Shown: positions 1 through 8,570 of the stretch, piece by piece
Position numbering within the stretch: the stretch's first letter is position 1
Layout: each line of letters opens with the position of its first letter
Assembly: GCF_004797125.1 (NCBI RefSeq)
Contig: NZ_CP038810.1
Span: forward strand, 310,001 to 374,000
Direction of reading: 5' to 3'
DNA length: 64,000 nucleotides
From: Flavobacterium sangjuense
Lineage (GTDB): Bacteria > Bacteroidota > Bacteroidia > Flavobacteriales > Flavobacteriaceae
Position numbers and translations under genes: made by a program
Notes under the pieces: generated by a model
What the model was told of the DNA's origin: nothing
Databases searched by the model: none
What the model saw: the letters and a program-made list of their open reading frames with translations, nothing else

Positions 1-1455
1 AAAGGGACCATTAATTTGGCAAATCTTACGAAAGCCTATCCTGTAAAATTGGACAAACCTTTAACCGGAATTTTAAAAGCAGATGTTACCACAGCCTTCG
101 ATATGCAATCCGTTGAGAAAAGTGATTATGCACGAATCCGAAACGCCGGAACTATTGATTTGACTGGTTTTAATTATACCGATGAAAATGGAAAAACTAT
201 GAAAATCAGCAGAGCTTTAGTCTCTTTTGACCCAAGCCGTGTTAATTTGAAACAATTCAATGCCACTACAGGAAACACTGATTTGGCTGTAACTGGGGTT
301 TTGGAAAATTTCTACGGTTTTATATTTAAAAATCAGGAGTTGAAAGGAAACTTTAATTTGAATTCGAATCAATTGGCGGTAAGCGATTTTATTACTACGG
401 AAACGGATGCCAAAAAACAAACCAAAGAAAATGAAGCGATGAAAATACCAGCGTTTTTAAATTGTTCTTTGACAGCTAAAGCTAACACGGTTTTGTATGA
501 TAATTTGGTTTTGAAAAATGTATCCGGAAAAATAATTATCAAAGACCAGAAAGCCACATTGGAAAATGGTAAAACTGATATTTTTGGAGGTTTGATTACT
601 TTCAATGGAGATGTTTCTACCAAAGAAAAAACTTCAAAATTCAATATGGATTTAGGGTTAAATGGTGTTGACATCGCTCAAACCTTCACCCAATTGGAAA
701 TGATGAAAAAAATTGCGCCTATTGCCGGAATCATTAATGGAAAACTAAATTCAAAAATCAAGCTTTCCGGAAATTTGAAGGACAAAGAAATGACGCCTGA
801 TTTAAAAAGCATCACAGGAGATTTACTCGGACAATTGCTTTCCACAACAGTAAATTCAAACAATTCAACTTTGTTAACCGCTTTGGATGACAAGCTGGGT
901 TTTGTAGATTTGAAAAAATTAAATCTTAATGATTTGAAAGCTGCATTAACTTTTAAAGACGGGAAAGTAAACGTAAAACCATTCGATATCAAATACCAAG
1001 ACATAAAAGCCACGGTTGGCGGATCACATGGTTTCGATCAATTGATGAACTACAATGTGAAATTGGATGTTCCTTCTAAATATTTGGGAACAGAAATCAA
1101 CAATTTAATTGGGAAATTAACGCCGGCTGATGCTAAAAAGTTTGAAACGATTCCGATAAATGCTATTCTTAGCGGTAACTTTAAAAATCCAAATATCACT
1201 ACCGATGTTAAACAAGCTACGACCACTTTGGTCACTAACTTGGTGAAACAACAAAAAGACAAGCTAATTCAGCAAGGCACTTCGGCACTTGGTACAATGA
1301 TCCAAAACAACACGAAACCTAAGGATACTTCGAAAACGGCCACGCCAAAACCGGATGTAAAAACTCAGGCGACAGATTTACTCAACGGTTTGTTCAACAA
1401 AAAGAAAAAAGCAGCTCCAAAACCTGCTGAGACAACGCCAACGACTACAAAATAA
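1..1455 (+). CDS. AsmA-like family protein, C-terminal part (5' truncated by window)
   Basis: The reading frame is open from the first base, so the gene begins upstream and only about 484 C-terminal residues are present. The visible part is a long series of beta-strand-rich repeats with alternating hydrophobic residues, glycine and asparagine, typical of the AsmA/TamB-like C-terminal region. AsmA-like proteins are inner-membrane-anchored periplasmic proteins linked to outer-membrane and phospholipid homeostasis. The last 50 or so residues are a Lys/Pro/Thr-rich tail of low complexity. No catalytic motif is seen. The gene ends at a strong hairpin shared with the convergent DUF2797 gene. The family call is fairly secure; the exact role is inferred. 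Confidence 0.75.
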   Translation, partial: KGTINLANLTKAYPVKLDKPLTGILKADVTTAFDMQSVEKSDYARIRNAGTIDLTGFNYTDENGKTMKISRALVSFDPSRVNLKQFNATTGNTDLAVTGVLENFYGFIFKNQELKGNFNLNSNQLAVSDFITTETDAKKQTKENEAMKIPAFLNCSLTAKANTVLYDNLVLKNVSGKIIIKDQKATLENGKTDIFGGLITFNGDVSTKEKTSKFNMDLGLNGVDIAQTFTQLEMMKKIAPIAGIINGKLNSKIKLSGNLKDKEMTPDLKSITGDLLGQLLSTTVNSNNSTLLTALDDKLGFVDLKKLNLNDLKAALTFKDGKVNVKPFDIKYQDIKATVGGSHGFDQLMNYNVKLDVPSKYLGTEINNLIGKLTPADAKKFETIPINAILSGNFKNPNITTDVKQATTTLVTNLVKQQKDKLIQQGTSALGTMIQNNTKPKDTSKTATPKPDVKTQATDLLNGLFNKKKKAAPKPAETTPTTTK

Positions 1456-1485
1456 AAAGGCACGAGCGAAGTGAACTGACAAAGT

Positions 1486-1516
1486 AAACCCTTTCGTAAC
1501 AGAAAGGGTTTTTATT
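1486..1516. terminator. Bidirectional rho-independent terminator
   Basis: A perfect 10-bp stem (AAACCCTTTC at 1486-1495 with GAAAGGGTTT at 1502-1511) encloses a 6-base loop and is followed by a T-run. It sits between the convergent AsmA-like and DUF2797 genes and can serve both. Confidence 0.85.
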
Positions 1517-2310
1517 TAAATAACGATTTTCACAACATAACCTTCAAAAGTCCGGACGTTAAAAACCGTTCCGTCTTCAAACATCAAATATTGTCCTTTG
1601 ATACCGGTTAATTTCCCTGAAAAATTTGGTGATTTGTCTAAATTCAAGCTGTTGATTTTGGTTGGAAATTCCAAAACAGGATAATGCAATTCATATAAAT
1701 TTTCCTTTTCTGGATAATAAAAGTCTTGAACTTCTTTTGGTATCAAGTATTTTAAAGAAGCTTTTTCTTTGAGCAAATCAACTTTTGGCACTTCGTTTTT
1801 CAACATTTTTTGCCAATTGGTTTTATCGGCATAATGATTCTTTAAAGCGACTTCGGTAATTCCGGCTAAATATCTATTCGGAACCTCAACAATTGGAATT
1901 GCCTGCACGGCTCCTTGATCTATCCAACGCGTTGGTACTTGTGTTTGTCTGGTAACACCAACTTTTACTTCACTCGACAATGCTAAATACACTATATGCG
2001 GTTGTAGCTGCACTTTCTTTTCGTAATCCAAATCGCGGTCTTCAATATCTAGATGCGCTGTGCTTAATTCGGGTTTCATAATCCAATCGCCTGCAGCTGC
2101 TGAACTCATAAAACAATCATAGCAAAATCCCTGACGGAAAATCTTTTTCTTTTTACCGCAATTCAAACATTGGTAACCAACGAAATCTATCTCCATCGAT
2201 TTTCCCAGCAACTGATTCAAACTCAAAAAACTATTCTCAAAAACCAGATAATACTGAATCGGATTTGAGAATTCGGTTTGCATTTTGGTTAATACACCTT
2301 CGTAAGTCAT
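1516..2310 (-). CDS. DUF2797 domain-containing protein
   Basis: A 264-residue soluble protein of the DUF2797 family, whose function is unknown. Residues 48-66 hold a zinc-ribbon-like pair of CxxC motifs (C48, C51, C63, C66). The middle contains a conserved-looking stretch with VGVTRQ and PTRWIDQGA. No signal peptide or membrane segment is present, so it should be cytoplasmic. It is divergently transcribed from the GH3-family gene across a 57-bp gap and ends in the terminator shared with the AsmA-like gene. The family call is from recognition of the fold pattern; a metal-binding role is inferred from the cysteines. Confidence 0.75.
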   Translation of the reverse strand: MTYEGVLTKMQTEFSNPIQYYLVFENSFLSLNQLLGKSMEIDFVGYQCLNCGKKKKIFRQGFCYDCFMSSAAAGDWIMKPELSTAHLDIEDRDLDYEKKVQLQPHIVYLALSSEVKVGVTRQTQVPTRWIDQGAVQAIPIVEVPNRYLAGITEVALKNHYADKTNWQKMLKNEVPKVDLLKEKASLKYLIPKEVQDFYYPEKENLYELHYPVLEFPTKINSLNLDKSPNFSGKLTGIKGQYLMFEDGTVFNVRTFEGYVVKIVI

Positions 2311-2333
2311 GGCTTATTCTTAAGATTATTTTC

Positions 2334-2341
2334 TATATTTG
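2334..2341 (+). promoter_or_regulatory. Promoter -7 box of the GH3-family gene
   Basis: TATATTTG matches the Bacteroidota TAnnTTTG -7 consensus, 26 bases before the ATG. No clear -33 TTG was found at the usual spacing. Confidence 0.5.
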
Positions 2342-2367
2342 GTAAAGTTATACATCATAAATCAAAT

Positions 2368-3900
2368 ATGCCAATACCATTAATAAATTCTATTGCTTCC
2401 TGGGTTTTGAAACAGCGTATTCATCAGATTGAGTTGTTTCTAAAATATCCACACGAAGTACAGGAAGAGCTGATGATGAATCTGATTCGTTCATCAGAAG
2501 AGACGGTGATTGGTCAGAAATATGATTTTGGAAGTGTCAAATCCTACCAGACTTTTGCAGAAAGAGTTCCGGTTTCGACTTATGAAGATTTGGAACCGAT
2601 GATAGAACTTACCCGAAAAGGAGCGCAAAATGTTTTTTGGAACACACCAATAAAATGGTTTGCGAAATCGAGCGGAACCACCAATGCGAAAAGCAAATTC
2701 ATTCCCGTAAGCAACGAAGCTTTGGAAGATTGTCATTACAAAGGTAGCAAGGATTTGTTGTGTATGTATTTGAACAATAATGAAAGCTCCGAAATGTTTT
2801 TAGGCAAAAGTTTACGACTTGGCGGAAGTTCACAGATTTACGAAAACAACAATACCTATTTTGGAGATTTGTCCGCGATCCTGATTGAGAATATGCCAAT
2901 TTGGGCGGAATTCAGCAGCACTCCGAGCAGTAAAATTTCGTTGATGAGCGAATGGGAAACCAAACTTACTGCGATTATCAACGAAACTAAAAACGAAAAC
3001 GTGACCAGTTTTGCCGGAGTTCCTTCGTGGATGTTGGTTTTGTTAAACCGAATTATGACTGAAACCGGAAAAGATAATTTAATGGAATTGTGGCCAAATC
3101 TGGAAGTTTATTTTCATGGCGGTGTGAGTTTTGAACCTTACAGAGAGCAGTACAAAAAGATACTGCCTCAAAATAATTTCAAATACTACGAAATATACAA
3201 CGCTTCGGAAGGGTTTTTTGCGATCCAGGATTTGAATTATTCCAAAGATTTATTGCTGATGCTGGATTATGGAATTTTCTACGAATTCATTCCGATGGAT
3301 ACTTTTGGCACCGAAAATCAGAAAGTAATTCGGCTTTCGGATGTGGAATTGTTTAAGAATTATGCCGTAGTGATTACTACCAACGCCGGACTTTGGCGTT
3401 ATTTGATTGGTGATACCGTTCGCTTTACTTCTTTGTCACCATACAGAATTAGGGTTTCGGGAAGAACCAAACATCACATAAACGTTTTTGGTGAAGAACT
3501 AATGGTTGAAAATACCGATATGGCTATTGCCAAAACCTGTTCCGCATTGAATTGTGAAGTTAAAGATTATACAGTTGCACCGATTTTTATGCACGACAGA
3601 GAAAAAGGCGCACACGAATGGATAGTTGAATTTAAGAAACATCCGGAAGACATTAACCTTTTCGAAAAAACACTGGACGAAAATTTGCAGGCATTAAACT
3701 CTGATTACGAAGCCAAACGTTACAATAACATGACGCTAAATCCCTTAGTCATTAATGTTGCGCGGGAAAATTTATTTTATGATTGGCTGGCGGCAAATAA
3801 CAAACTAGGCGGACAACACAAAATTCCCCGACTTTCTAACGAAAGAGATTATTTGGAACAGTTGAAAAGTATGCAGGTTGGTCAATCCTGGACGAAATAA
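2368..3900 (+). CDS. GH3 auxin-responsive promoter family protein (acyl-adenylating enzyme)
   Basis: A 510-residue cytoplasmic protein of the GH3 branch of the ANL (acyl-adenylate-forming) superfamily. The ATP-binding motif SSGTTNAKSK is at residues 101-110 and a second adenylation motif, YNASEG, lies near residue 300. A C-terminal subdomain follows, with a VSGRTKHHINVFGEE hinge. Plant GH3 enzymes conjugate amino acids to carboxylic acid hormones. The substrate of the bacterial members is not established, so only ATP-dependent activation of a carboxylate is inferred. Length is normal for the family (about 500-600 residues). It is followed by a 187-bp gap and the TonB-dependent-type receptor; no functional link is shown. 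Confidence 0.85.
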   Translation: MPIPLINSIASWVLKQRIHQIELFLKYPHEVQEELMMNLIRSSEETVIGQKYDFGSVKSYQTFAERVPVSTYEDLEPMIELTRKGAQNVFWNTPIKWFAKSSGTTNAKSKFIPVSNEALEDCHYKGSKDLLCMYLNNNESSEMFLGKSLRLGGSSQIYENNNTYFGDLSAILIENMPIWAEFSSTPSSKISLMSEWETKLTAIINETKNENVTSFAGVPSWMLVLLNRIMTETGKDNLMELWPNLEVYFHGGVSFEPYREQYKKILPQNNFKYYEIYNASEGFFAIQDLNYSKDLLLMLDYGIFYEFIPMDTFGTENQKVIRLSDVELFKNYAVVITTNAGLWRYLIGDTVRFTSLSPYRIRVSGRTKHHINVFGEELMVENTDMAIAKTCSALNCEVKDYTVAPIFMHDREKGAHEWIVEFKKHPEDINLFEKTLDENLQALNSDYEAKRYNNMTLNPLVINVARENLFYDWLAANNKLGGQHKIPRLSNERDYLEQLKSMQVGQSWTK

Positions 3901-4087
3901 TTACAAGTCAAATTATTCCCGAAACCATACTGATTATCAACGATGTTGTAATCATAAATTATAAAAAATCAAAATAAATTTATTTGTGTTGTAACAATTG
4001 ATGGTTAAGAAAGTCTTATGGGCAATCATCAATCACCCGAGGCGCGGCTGAACTGTTTGGAGCGCAGCGGAAAAAAATCAATCACAA

Positions 4088-6295
4088 ATGAAATCAATCA
4101 TTATGGCTGCGCTATTAATGGCAGCAACTGGTGCTTTTGCACAGGAAAATCCGGCAGGAAGCAAGGAAACCTCAAAGACCAACACAACAGACAAGACCAA
4201 TGAACTTTCAGAAGTTACTGTGTATGGCAACAAAAAACAATACATAAAAGTAGAATCAGACAAAACTACAATTAACGTCAGAGATAACGCTATGCTTAAC
4301 AGCGGTAGTAGTCTTGAAGCGGTGAAAAAAATCCCCGGTGTTATTACATCGCCAACAGGAAATATTACGCTAAACAGTAAAGGTGTGAGTATTTATATTG
4401 ATGGCACACCAACTACACTTAGTGGCACTGATTTGCAAAATTATCTGGCCACTTTGCCGGCGAATGCCATTGAAAAAATCGAATTGATTTATAATCCCGG
4501 AGCTTCTTTTGATGCCAATGCTAGTGGTTCAATCATTAATATCATCACAAGCACCAAAAGAAAAAAAGGCATCAATGCCAGTTTTAATATCAATTATAAT
4601 TTTAATAAATATCAAAAGCCAAGTCCACAGATTTTGTTGAACGGAAAAACAAAAGATTTGAGCTGGCAAACTATGATTGGCTACAATTATATTGACAGTG
4701 AAAGCTTGAATAAAACTGACCAAATCTTTACTTCTTTTACTCCGGACGAACATCTTCTTCAAAGGAATATGGCAAAGTTTACCAATAGAAATTTTTATTT
4801 CAGAACGGGAACGAATTATAAGCTGAACGAAAAATCAAATTTATTGTTCAACTATAATTTAAATATGGCGAATGACCGAATTACGAACGAAGCCACAACC
4901 ACCGGAACCGGAATTGATTATTCGAATTTTGGTTATGCCAAAAACAAAAACAACAATCACGAGTTGAGTTTGCAATACAAAACCAAGTTGGACACTATTG
5001 GAAGAACGCTTGATGTTACTGCCTTTAGCAACTTCTTTGATAAAAATCCAACGACAATTTCAGAAGGTCAAAGCAATGGCGATGCAACTTATTATAATGG
5101 TGCTGCCGATTTTAAACTGGCTAATCATTATTTAAAATATGATTTTACGATTCCTTTCAACAAGATTAATTTTTCATTGAATACCGGTGGAAAATACAAT
5201 ACCATTAAAGTAACTGATAAAGGAATTTACAACTTGAATTCGGCATCTAATTCGGTTACCGATTTTGATTACACCGAAAATAATTTGGCGTTTTATGTTG
5301 AAGCCAGACAGAAAATCAAGAAGTTTAACTTCACAGCAGGTCTTCGTTTTGAGGATTATAAAGTCGACAGAACGGCGGTACAAAATAGTACTGAAACCAA
5401 AATCAATTTCAAAAACACTAACTTTTTTCCAAATGTAAGTGCGCTTTATGAAATGAATGAAAATGTAAATTTTTCTGCTTCATACTCTAAAAAAATCCGA
5501 CAGGCTGATTACAATACATTAGACCCAAATAATTTCTCAAATTTTGATCAATACAATACTTCGGAAGGAAATCCGTTTTTAAAACCAACCTTTTTTGACA
5601 ATTTTGAGTTTAAAATGACAGCTTTTCAGTTTTTGAGTTTGGGTGGAAATTACTCTATTGCCAAAGACAAAAACTTCTTCATATTCAATGCTGAACCGGG
5701 AGAATTAGTAAGCACATCAACTTTTCAACAGTTTGATAAAGTAAAGACCTTAAGCTTGTTTGCTTCGATTCCTTTGCCTTTGGATTATTTCCTTAAAGGA
5801 AAAGAAGAGTTCCAAAAAAGGATGAATAATATGGAAAAAATGAATTACATCTTTTTCAATTTCAATTACATCAAAGTGCAAACGGAAGGTTATGATTTTT
5901 CGTTTAAAAACAAACCGATCTTTAATTATGCTGCGGAAGCACAATTCATTTTACCTTGGAGTATCAAGAATAACATGTCTTACTATATTTTGCCAAAAGG
6001 AACTTGGGAAATCTATAATATTACCAAGCCAATTCAGCAGTTTGACATTTCGTTCAGCAAGGATTTTATGAATAAAAATTTAAAAATAGGAGTGCATTGT
6101 TTTGATGTTTTCAATTCGAATGAAGTGAATGCTATAGTTTCATCCACTAATTTGCAAACGCAATTCTATCAAAAACAAGATTCGAGAACTTTTAGACTTT
6201 CGCTGGTTTACAACTTTGGAAACTTAAGCCTGAAAAAAGACAACACCAATATCGATGTTGACAAAACCAATTCCGGCGGTGGTTTTATGAAATAA
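4088..6295 (+). CDS. Outer-membrane TonB-dependent-type receptor (OMP beta-barrel family)
   Basis: A 735-residue protein with a signal peptide (MKSIIMAALLMAATGAFAQ), a plug domain at about residues 40-160 (EVTVYGN, then LEAVKKIPGV and VSIYIDGTPTTLSG) and a C-terminal beta-barrel rich in aromatic strand residues. The plug begins almost directly after the signal peptide, without the carboxypeptidase-like beta-sandwich that many Bacteroidota receptors of this type carry first. It should sit in the outer membrane and import an unknown ligand. It stands alone between GH3 and the convergent clpX; no SusD-like partner is adjacent. The ATG is preceded by an unusually GC-rich tract (4035-4072). Confidence 0.85.
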   Translation: MKSIIMAALLMAATGAFAQENPAGSKETSKTNTTDKTNELSEVTVYGNKKQYIKVESDKTTINVRDNAMLNSGSSLEAVKKIPGVITSPTGNITLNSKGVSIYIDGTPTTLSGTDLQNYLATLPANAIEKIELIYNPGASFDANASGSIINIITSTKRKKGINASFNINYNFNKYQKPSPQILLNGKTKDLSWQTMIGYNYIDSESLNKTDQIFTSFTPDEHLLQRNMAKFTNRNFYFRTGTNYKLNEKSNLLFNYNLNMANDRITNEATTTGTGIDYSNFGYAKNKNNNHELSLQYKTKLDTIGRTLDVTAFSNFFDKNPTTISEGQSNGDATYYNGAADFKLANHYLKYDFTIPFNKINFSLNTGGKYNTIKVTDKGIYNLNSASNSVTDFDYTENNLAFYVEARQKIKKFNFTAGLRFEDYKVDRTAVQNSTETKINFKNTNFFPNVSALYEMNENVNFSASYSKKIRQADYNTLDPNNFSNFDQYNTSEGNPFLKPTFFDNFEFKMTAFQFLSLGGNYSIAKDKNFFIFNAEPGELVSTSTFQQFDKVKTLSLFASIPLPLDYFLKGKEEFQKRMNNMEKMNYIFFNFNYIKVQTEGYDFSFKNKPIFNYAAEAQFILPWSIKNNMSYYILPKGTWEIYNITKPIQQFDISFSKDFMNKNLKIGVHCFDVFNSNEVNAIVSSTNLQTQFYQKQDSRTFRLSLVYNFGNLSLKKDNTNIDVDKTNSGGGFMK

Positions 6296-6304
6296 GGAAA
6301 AACA

Positions 6305-6332
6305 AAAAATCCCTCAATTGAGGGATTTTTTT
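6305..6332. terminator. Bidirectional rho-independent terminator
   Basis: Stem AAAAATCCCTC (6305-6315) pairs with GAGGGATTTTT (6320-6330) around an AATT loop. It lies between the convergent receptor gene and clpX and touches the clpX stop codon. Confidence 0.85.
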
Positions 6333-7566
6333 ATGATGCTATTTCTAAGCGTTTTAATAAATTCTTGGTCAATGCATCTCGCGTGTAATCAACAGTAACA
6401 TGCAATTCTTTTTCGTCCGAACTTGGCAAATCATACATCGCATCGGTTAGAATTGCTTCACAAAGTGAACGCAAACCTCTTGCTCCTAATTTGTATTCCA
6501 AAGCTTTATCAACTATATAATCCAAAGCATTGTCATCGATGGTGAATTTCACATCATCCATAGCGAACAATTTTTTATATTGCTTGATTAAGGCATTTTT
6601 TGGTTCGGTTAAAATAGCGCGAAGCGTTTCTCTATCCAAAGGATCCATATGTGTCAATACCGGAAGTCGGCCAATGATTTCGGGAATCAATCCAAAATCT
6701 TTGATGTCTTTTGGAATAATATATTGAAGCAGATTGTCTTTATCAATATTGTCAACATTTTTGGAAGTGCTGTAACCAACGGCAGTTCGATTCAATCGTT
6801 TAGAAATAATTCTTTCGATACCATCAAAAGCGCCACCGGCAATAAACAAAATGTCTTTGGTATTAACTTCAATAAATTTTTGGTCCGGATGTTTTCTTCC
6901 TCCTTTTGGCGGAACATTTACCACCGTTCCTTCTAGTAATTTCAACAAAGCCTGTTGCACACCTTCACCGGAAACATCTCGGGTTATTGATGGATTGTCA
7001 CTTTTACGCGCAATTTTATCAATCTCGTCAATGAAAACGATTCCTCTTTCGGCTTTCGCCAAATCATAATCTGCCGCTTGTAATAATCGGGTTAAGATGC
7101 TTTCTACATCTTCTCCAACATAACCGGCTTCGGTTAAAACCGTTGCATCAACAATAGCCAACGGAACTTCAAGCATTCGTGCAATGGTTTTTGCTACCAA
7201 TGTTTTTCCCGTTCCGGTTTGACCAACCATGATGATGTTGCTTTTTTCGATTTCAACATCTTCTTCGTGCTGCAACTGCATCAATCTTTTGTAGTGATTG
7301 TAAACTGCAACTGACATTACTTTTTTTGTTTGCTCTTGTCCAATAACATATTGATCTAAGAAACCGCGGATTTCTTTTGGTTTTTTCAGAATCAAATCAG
7401 AAGCCGATTTCAAAGCAGCTCCGCCTGATTTCAATTCTTCTAAAACTATTCCGTGAGCCTGTTCAATACATCTGTCGCAAACGTGCGCATTTATTCCGGC
7501 TATCAATAAATTGGTTTCCGGTTTTTTCCTTCCGCAAAAAGAACATTCTAAAACTTGTTTTGCCAT
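6331..7566 (-). CDS. clpX: ATP-dependent Clp protease ATP-binding subunit ClpX
   Basis: A 411-residue AAA+ unfoldase that recognises, unfolds and threads substrates into ClpP. The N-terminal zinc-binding domain has C8, C11, C30 and C33. The Walker A motif is GQTGTGKT (115-122), Walker B is [10 protein letters not shown], and the pore loop GYVGED is present. Length matches the family. It lies downstream of clpP in the same direction, separated by a 90-bp spacer filled with tandem repeats, so it may be co-transcribed with clpP. Cytoplasmic. Confidence 0.97.
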   Translation of the reverse strand: MAKQVLECSFCGRKKPETNLLIAGINAHVCDRCIEQAHGIVLEELKSGGAALKSASDLILKKPKEIRGFLDQYVIGQEQTKKVMSVAVYNHYKRLMQLQHEEDVEIEKSNIIMVGQTGTGKTLVAKTIARMLEVPLAIVDATVLTEAGYVGEDVESILTRLLQAADYDLAKAERGIVFIDEIDKIARKSDNPSITRDVSGEGVQQALLKLLEGTVVNVPPKGGRKHPDQKFIEVNTKDILFIAGGAFDGIERIISKRLNRTAVGYSTSKNVDNIDKDNLLQYIIPKDIKDFGLIPEIIGRLPVLTHMDPLDRETLRAILTEPKNALIKQYKKLFAMDDVKFTIDDNALDYIVDKALEYKLGARGLRSLCEAILTDAMYDLPSSDEKELHVTVDYTRDALTKNLLKRLEIAS

Positions 7567-7576
7567 TTTCTTATGG

Positions 7577-7652
7577 TTCTAAGATTCTAAGGTTCTAAGG
7601 TTCTAAGGTTTCTGATTACTCAGTGCCTTAAAGCCTCAGTGCCTTAGAGCCT
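7577..7652. repeat. Two short tandem repeat arrays in the clpP-clpX spacer
   Basis: Four copies of an 8-bp unit (TTCTAAGA once, TTCTAAGG three times) occupy 7577-7608. Two copies of a 16-bp unit (CAGTGCCTTAAAGCCT and the same with one base change) occupy 7621-7652. Together they fill nearly the whole spacer between the two clp genes. Confidence 0.9.
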
Positions 7653-7656
7653 CAAT

Positions 7657-8313
7657 TTATCTTCTTAAAACTTCATCAATCATTCCGTATTCTTTAGCCT
7701 CATCAGCAATCATCCAATAATCGCGTTCTGAATCTTTGTGCACTTTATCAAATGTTTGTCCTGAATGATGCGAAATGATTTGGTATAACTCATCTTTCAG
7801 TTTCAACATTTCTTTTAAGTTGATTTCCATATCGGTTGCAACACCTTGTGCACCACCAGATGGTTGGTGAATCATTACTCTTGAATGTGGTAAAGCTGAA
7901 CGTTTTCCAGCTGCACCGGCACACAATAAAACCGCGCCCATTGAAGCTGCCATTCCGGTACAAATTGTTGCTACGTCTGGTTTTATGTATTGCATGGTAT
8001 CATAAATTCCAAGTCCGGCATAAACGCTTCCGCCCGGAGAATTGATATAGATTTGGATGTCTTTTGAAGCATCAACACTTTCCAAAAACAACAACTGCGC
8101 TTGGATGATGTTGGCCATATAATCGTCAACTCCGGTTCCCATGAAGATGATTCTATCCATCATCAAACGTGAGAAAACGTCTAGTTGCGACACATTCAAT
8201 TGGCGCTCTTCAATAATATAAGGCGTCATGCTACCTACGATTTTATCGTAATATAAACTGTTTACGCCATGTTTTTTGGTAGCAAATTTTTTAAATTCTT
8301 TTCCGTAGTCCAT
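7657..8313 (-). CDS. clpP: ATP-dependent Clp protease proteolytic subunit ClpP
   Basis: A 218-residue serine protease subunit that forms the double-heptamer proteolytic chamber used by ClpX. The catalytic triad is visible as S124 (in GMAASMG), H149 (in RVMIHQPSGG) and D198 (in ERDYW). The first 28 or so residues are a short N-terminal extension that is probably a propeptide. It is upstream of clpX. The spacer to the preceding trigger factor gene (257 bp) holds a terminator, a structured repeat element and a short tandem repeat. The trio trigger factor-clpP-clpX is the common bacterial arrangement. Confidence 0.97.
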   Translation of the reverse strand: MDYGKEFKKFATKKHGVNSLYYDKIVGSMTPYIIEERQLNVSQLDVFSRLMMDRIIFMGTGVDDYMANIIQAQLLFLESVDASKDIQIYINSPGGSVYAGLGIYDTMQYIKPDVATICTGMAASMGAVLLCAGAAGKRSALPHSRVMIHQPSGGAQGVATDMEINLKEMLKLKDELYQIISHHSGQTFDKVHKDSERDYWMIADEAKEYGMIDEVLRR

Positions 8314-8350
8314 TTAGTTATGAATTATGAGTTATAAGTTATGAATTGTG
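8314..8350. repeat. Short degenerate tandem repeat upstream of clpP
   Basis: A degenerate array of GTTATGAATT/GTTATAA-like words lies directly upstream of the clpP start. The AT-rich word repeats several times with small changes. No gene or RNA was recognised in it. Confidence 0.7.
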
Positions 8351-8399
8351 TTTTAGTCAAAGTTCGTGCCTTGTTATTTAAAGTGACATAGTGTCGGTA

Positions 8400-8515
8400 A
8401 ACCGAAACCCTAGCCCCGATTACCTCACCTAGCTCTTATTTTTAATAAGTGTTCGGTGAATGCTTCGCATTTGCAGTAAGCTGCCGTGCAGTGCGGAAAG
8501 CGGGAAATAGCTTCT
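8400..8515. repeat. Structured intergenic repeat-like element
   Basis: The segment opens with CCCTAGCCCCGAT (8408-8420) and closes with AAGCGGGAAATAGCTTC. Both words resemble the ends of a repeat family that I recall from Flavobacterium intergenic regions. Inside are a hairpin CTTATT-TTT-AATAAG (8435-8449), with flanking CACC/GGTG pairing, and a second hairpin GCAG-TAAG-CTGC (8473-8484). It is more GC-rich than the surrounding DNA and contains no sizable ORF. It could be a palindromic mobile repeat or a structured RNA; the sequence alone does not decide. Confidence 0.55.
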
Positions 8516-8518
8516 AAT

Positions 8519-8545
8519 AAAAAAGCGCCAAATTACTTTGACGCT
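8519..8545 (-). terminator. Rho-independent terminator of tig
   Basis: Read on the minus strand, AGCGTCAAA pairs with TTTGGCGCT (one G-T wobble) around a 4-base loop and is followed by TTTTTT. It begins 25 bases after the trigger factor stop codon. Confidence 0.8.
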
Positions 8546-8570
8546 CAAATATAATAATTATTAGATAATC

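Noticed and set aside
4018..4203. Small plus-strand reading frame overlapping the receptor start
   Set aside because: It overlaps the signal peptide coding region in another frame, has no recognisable features and includes the GC-rich spacer.
7567..7656. CRISPR-like array between clpP and clpX
   Set aside because: The units are 8 and 16 bp in direct tandem without spacers, and no cas genes are present.
8546..8553. TATATTTG box on the minus strand as a clpP promoter
   Set aside because: It lies directly upstream of the tig terminator, so transcripts from it would be expected to stop before clpP; kept only as a doubtful match.
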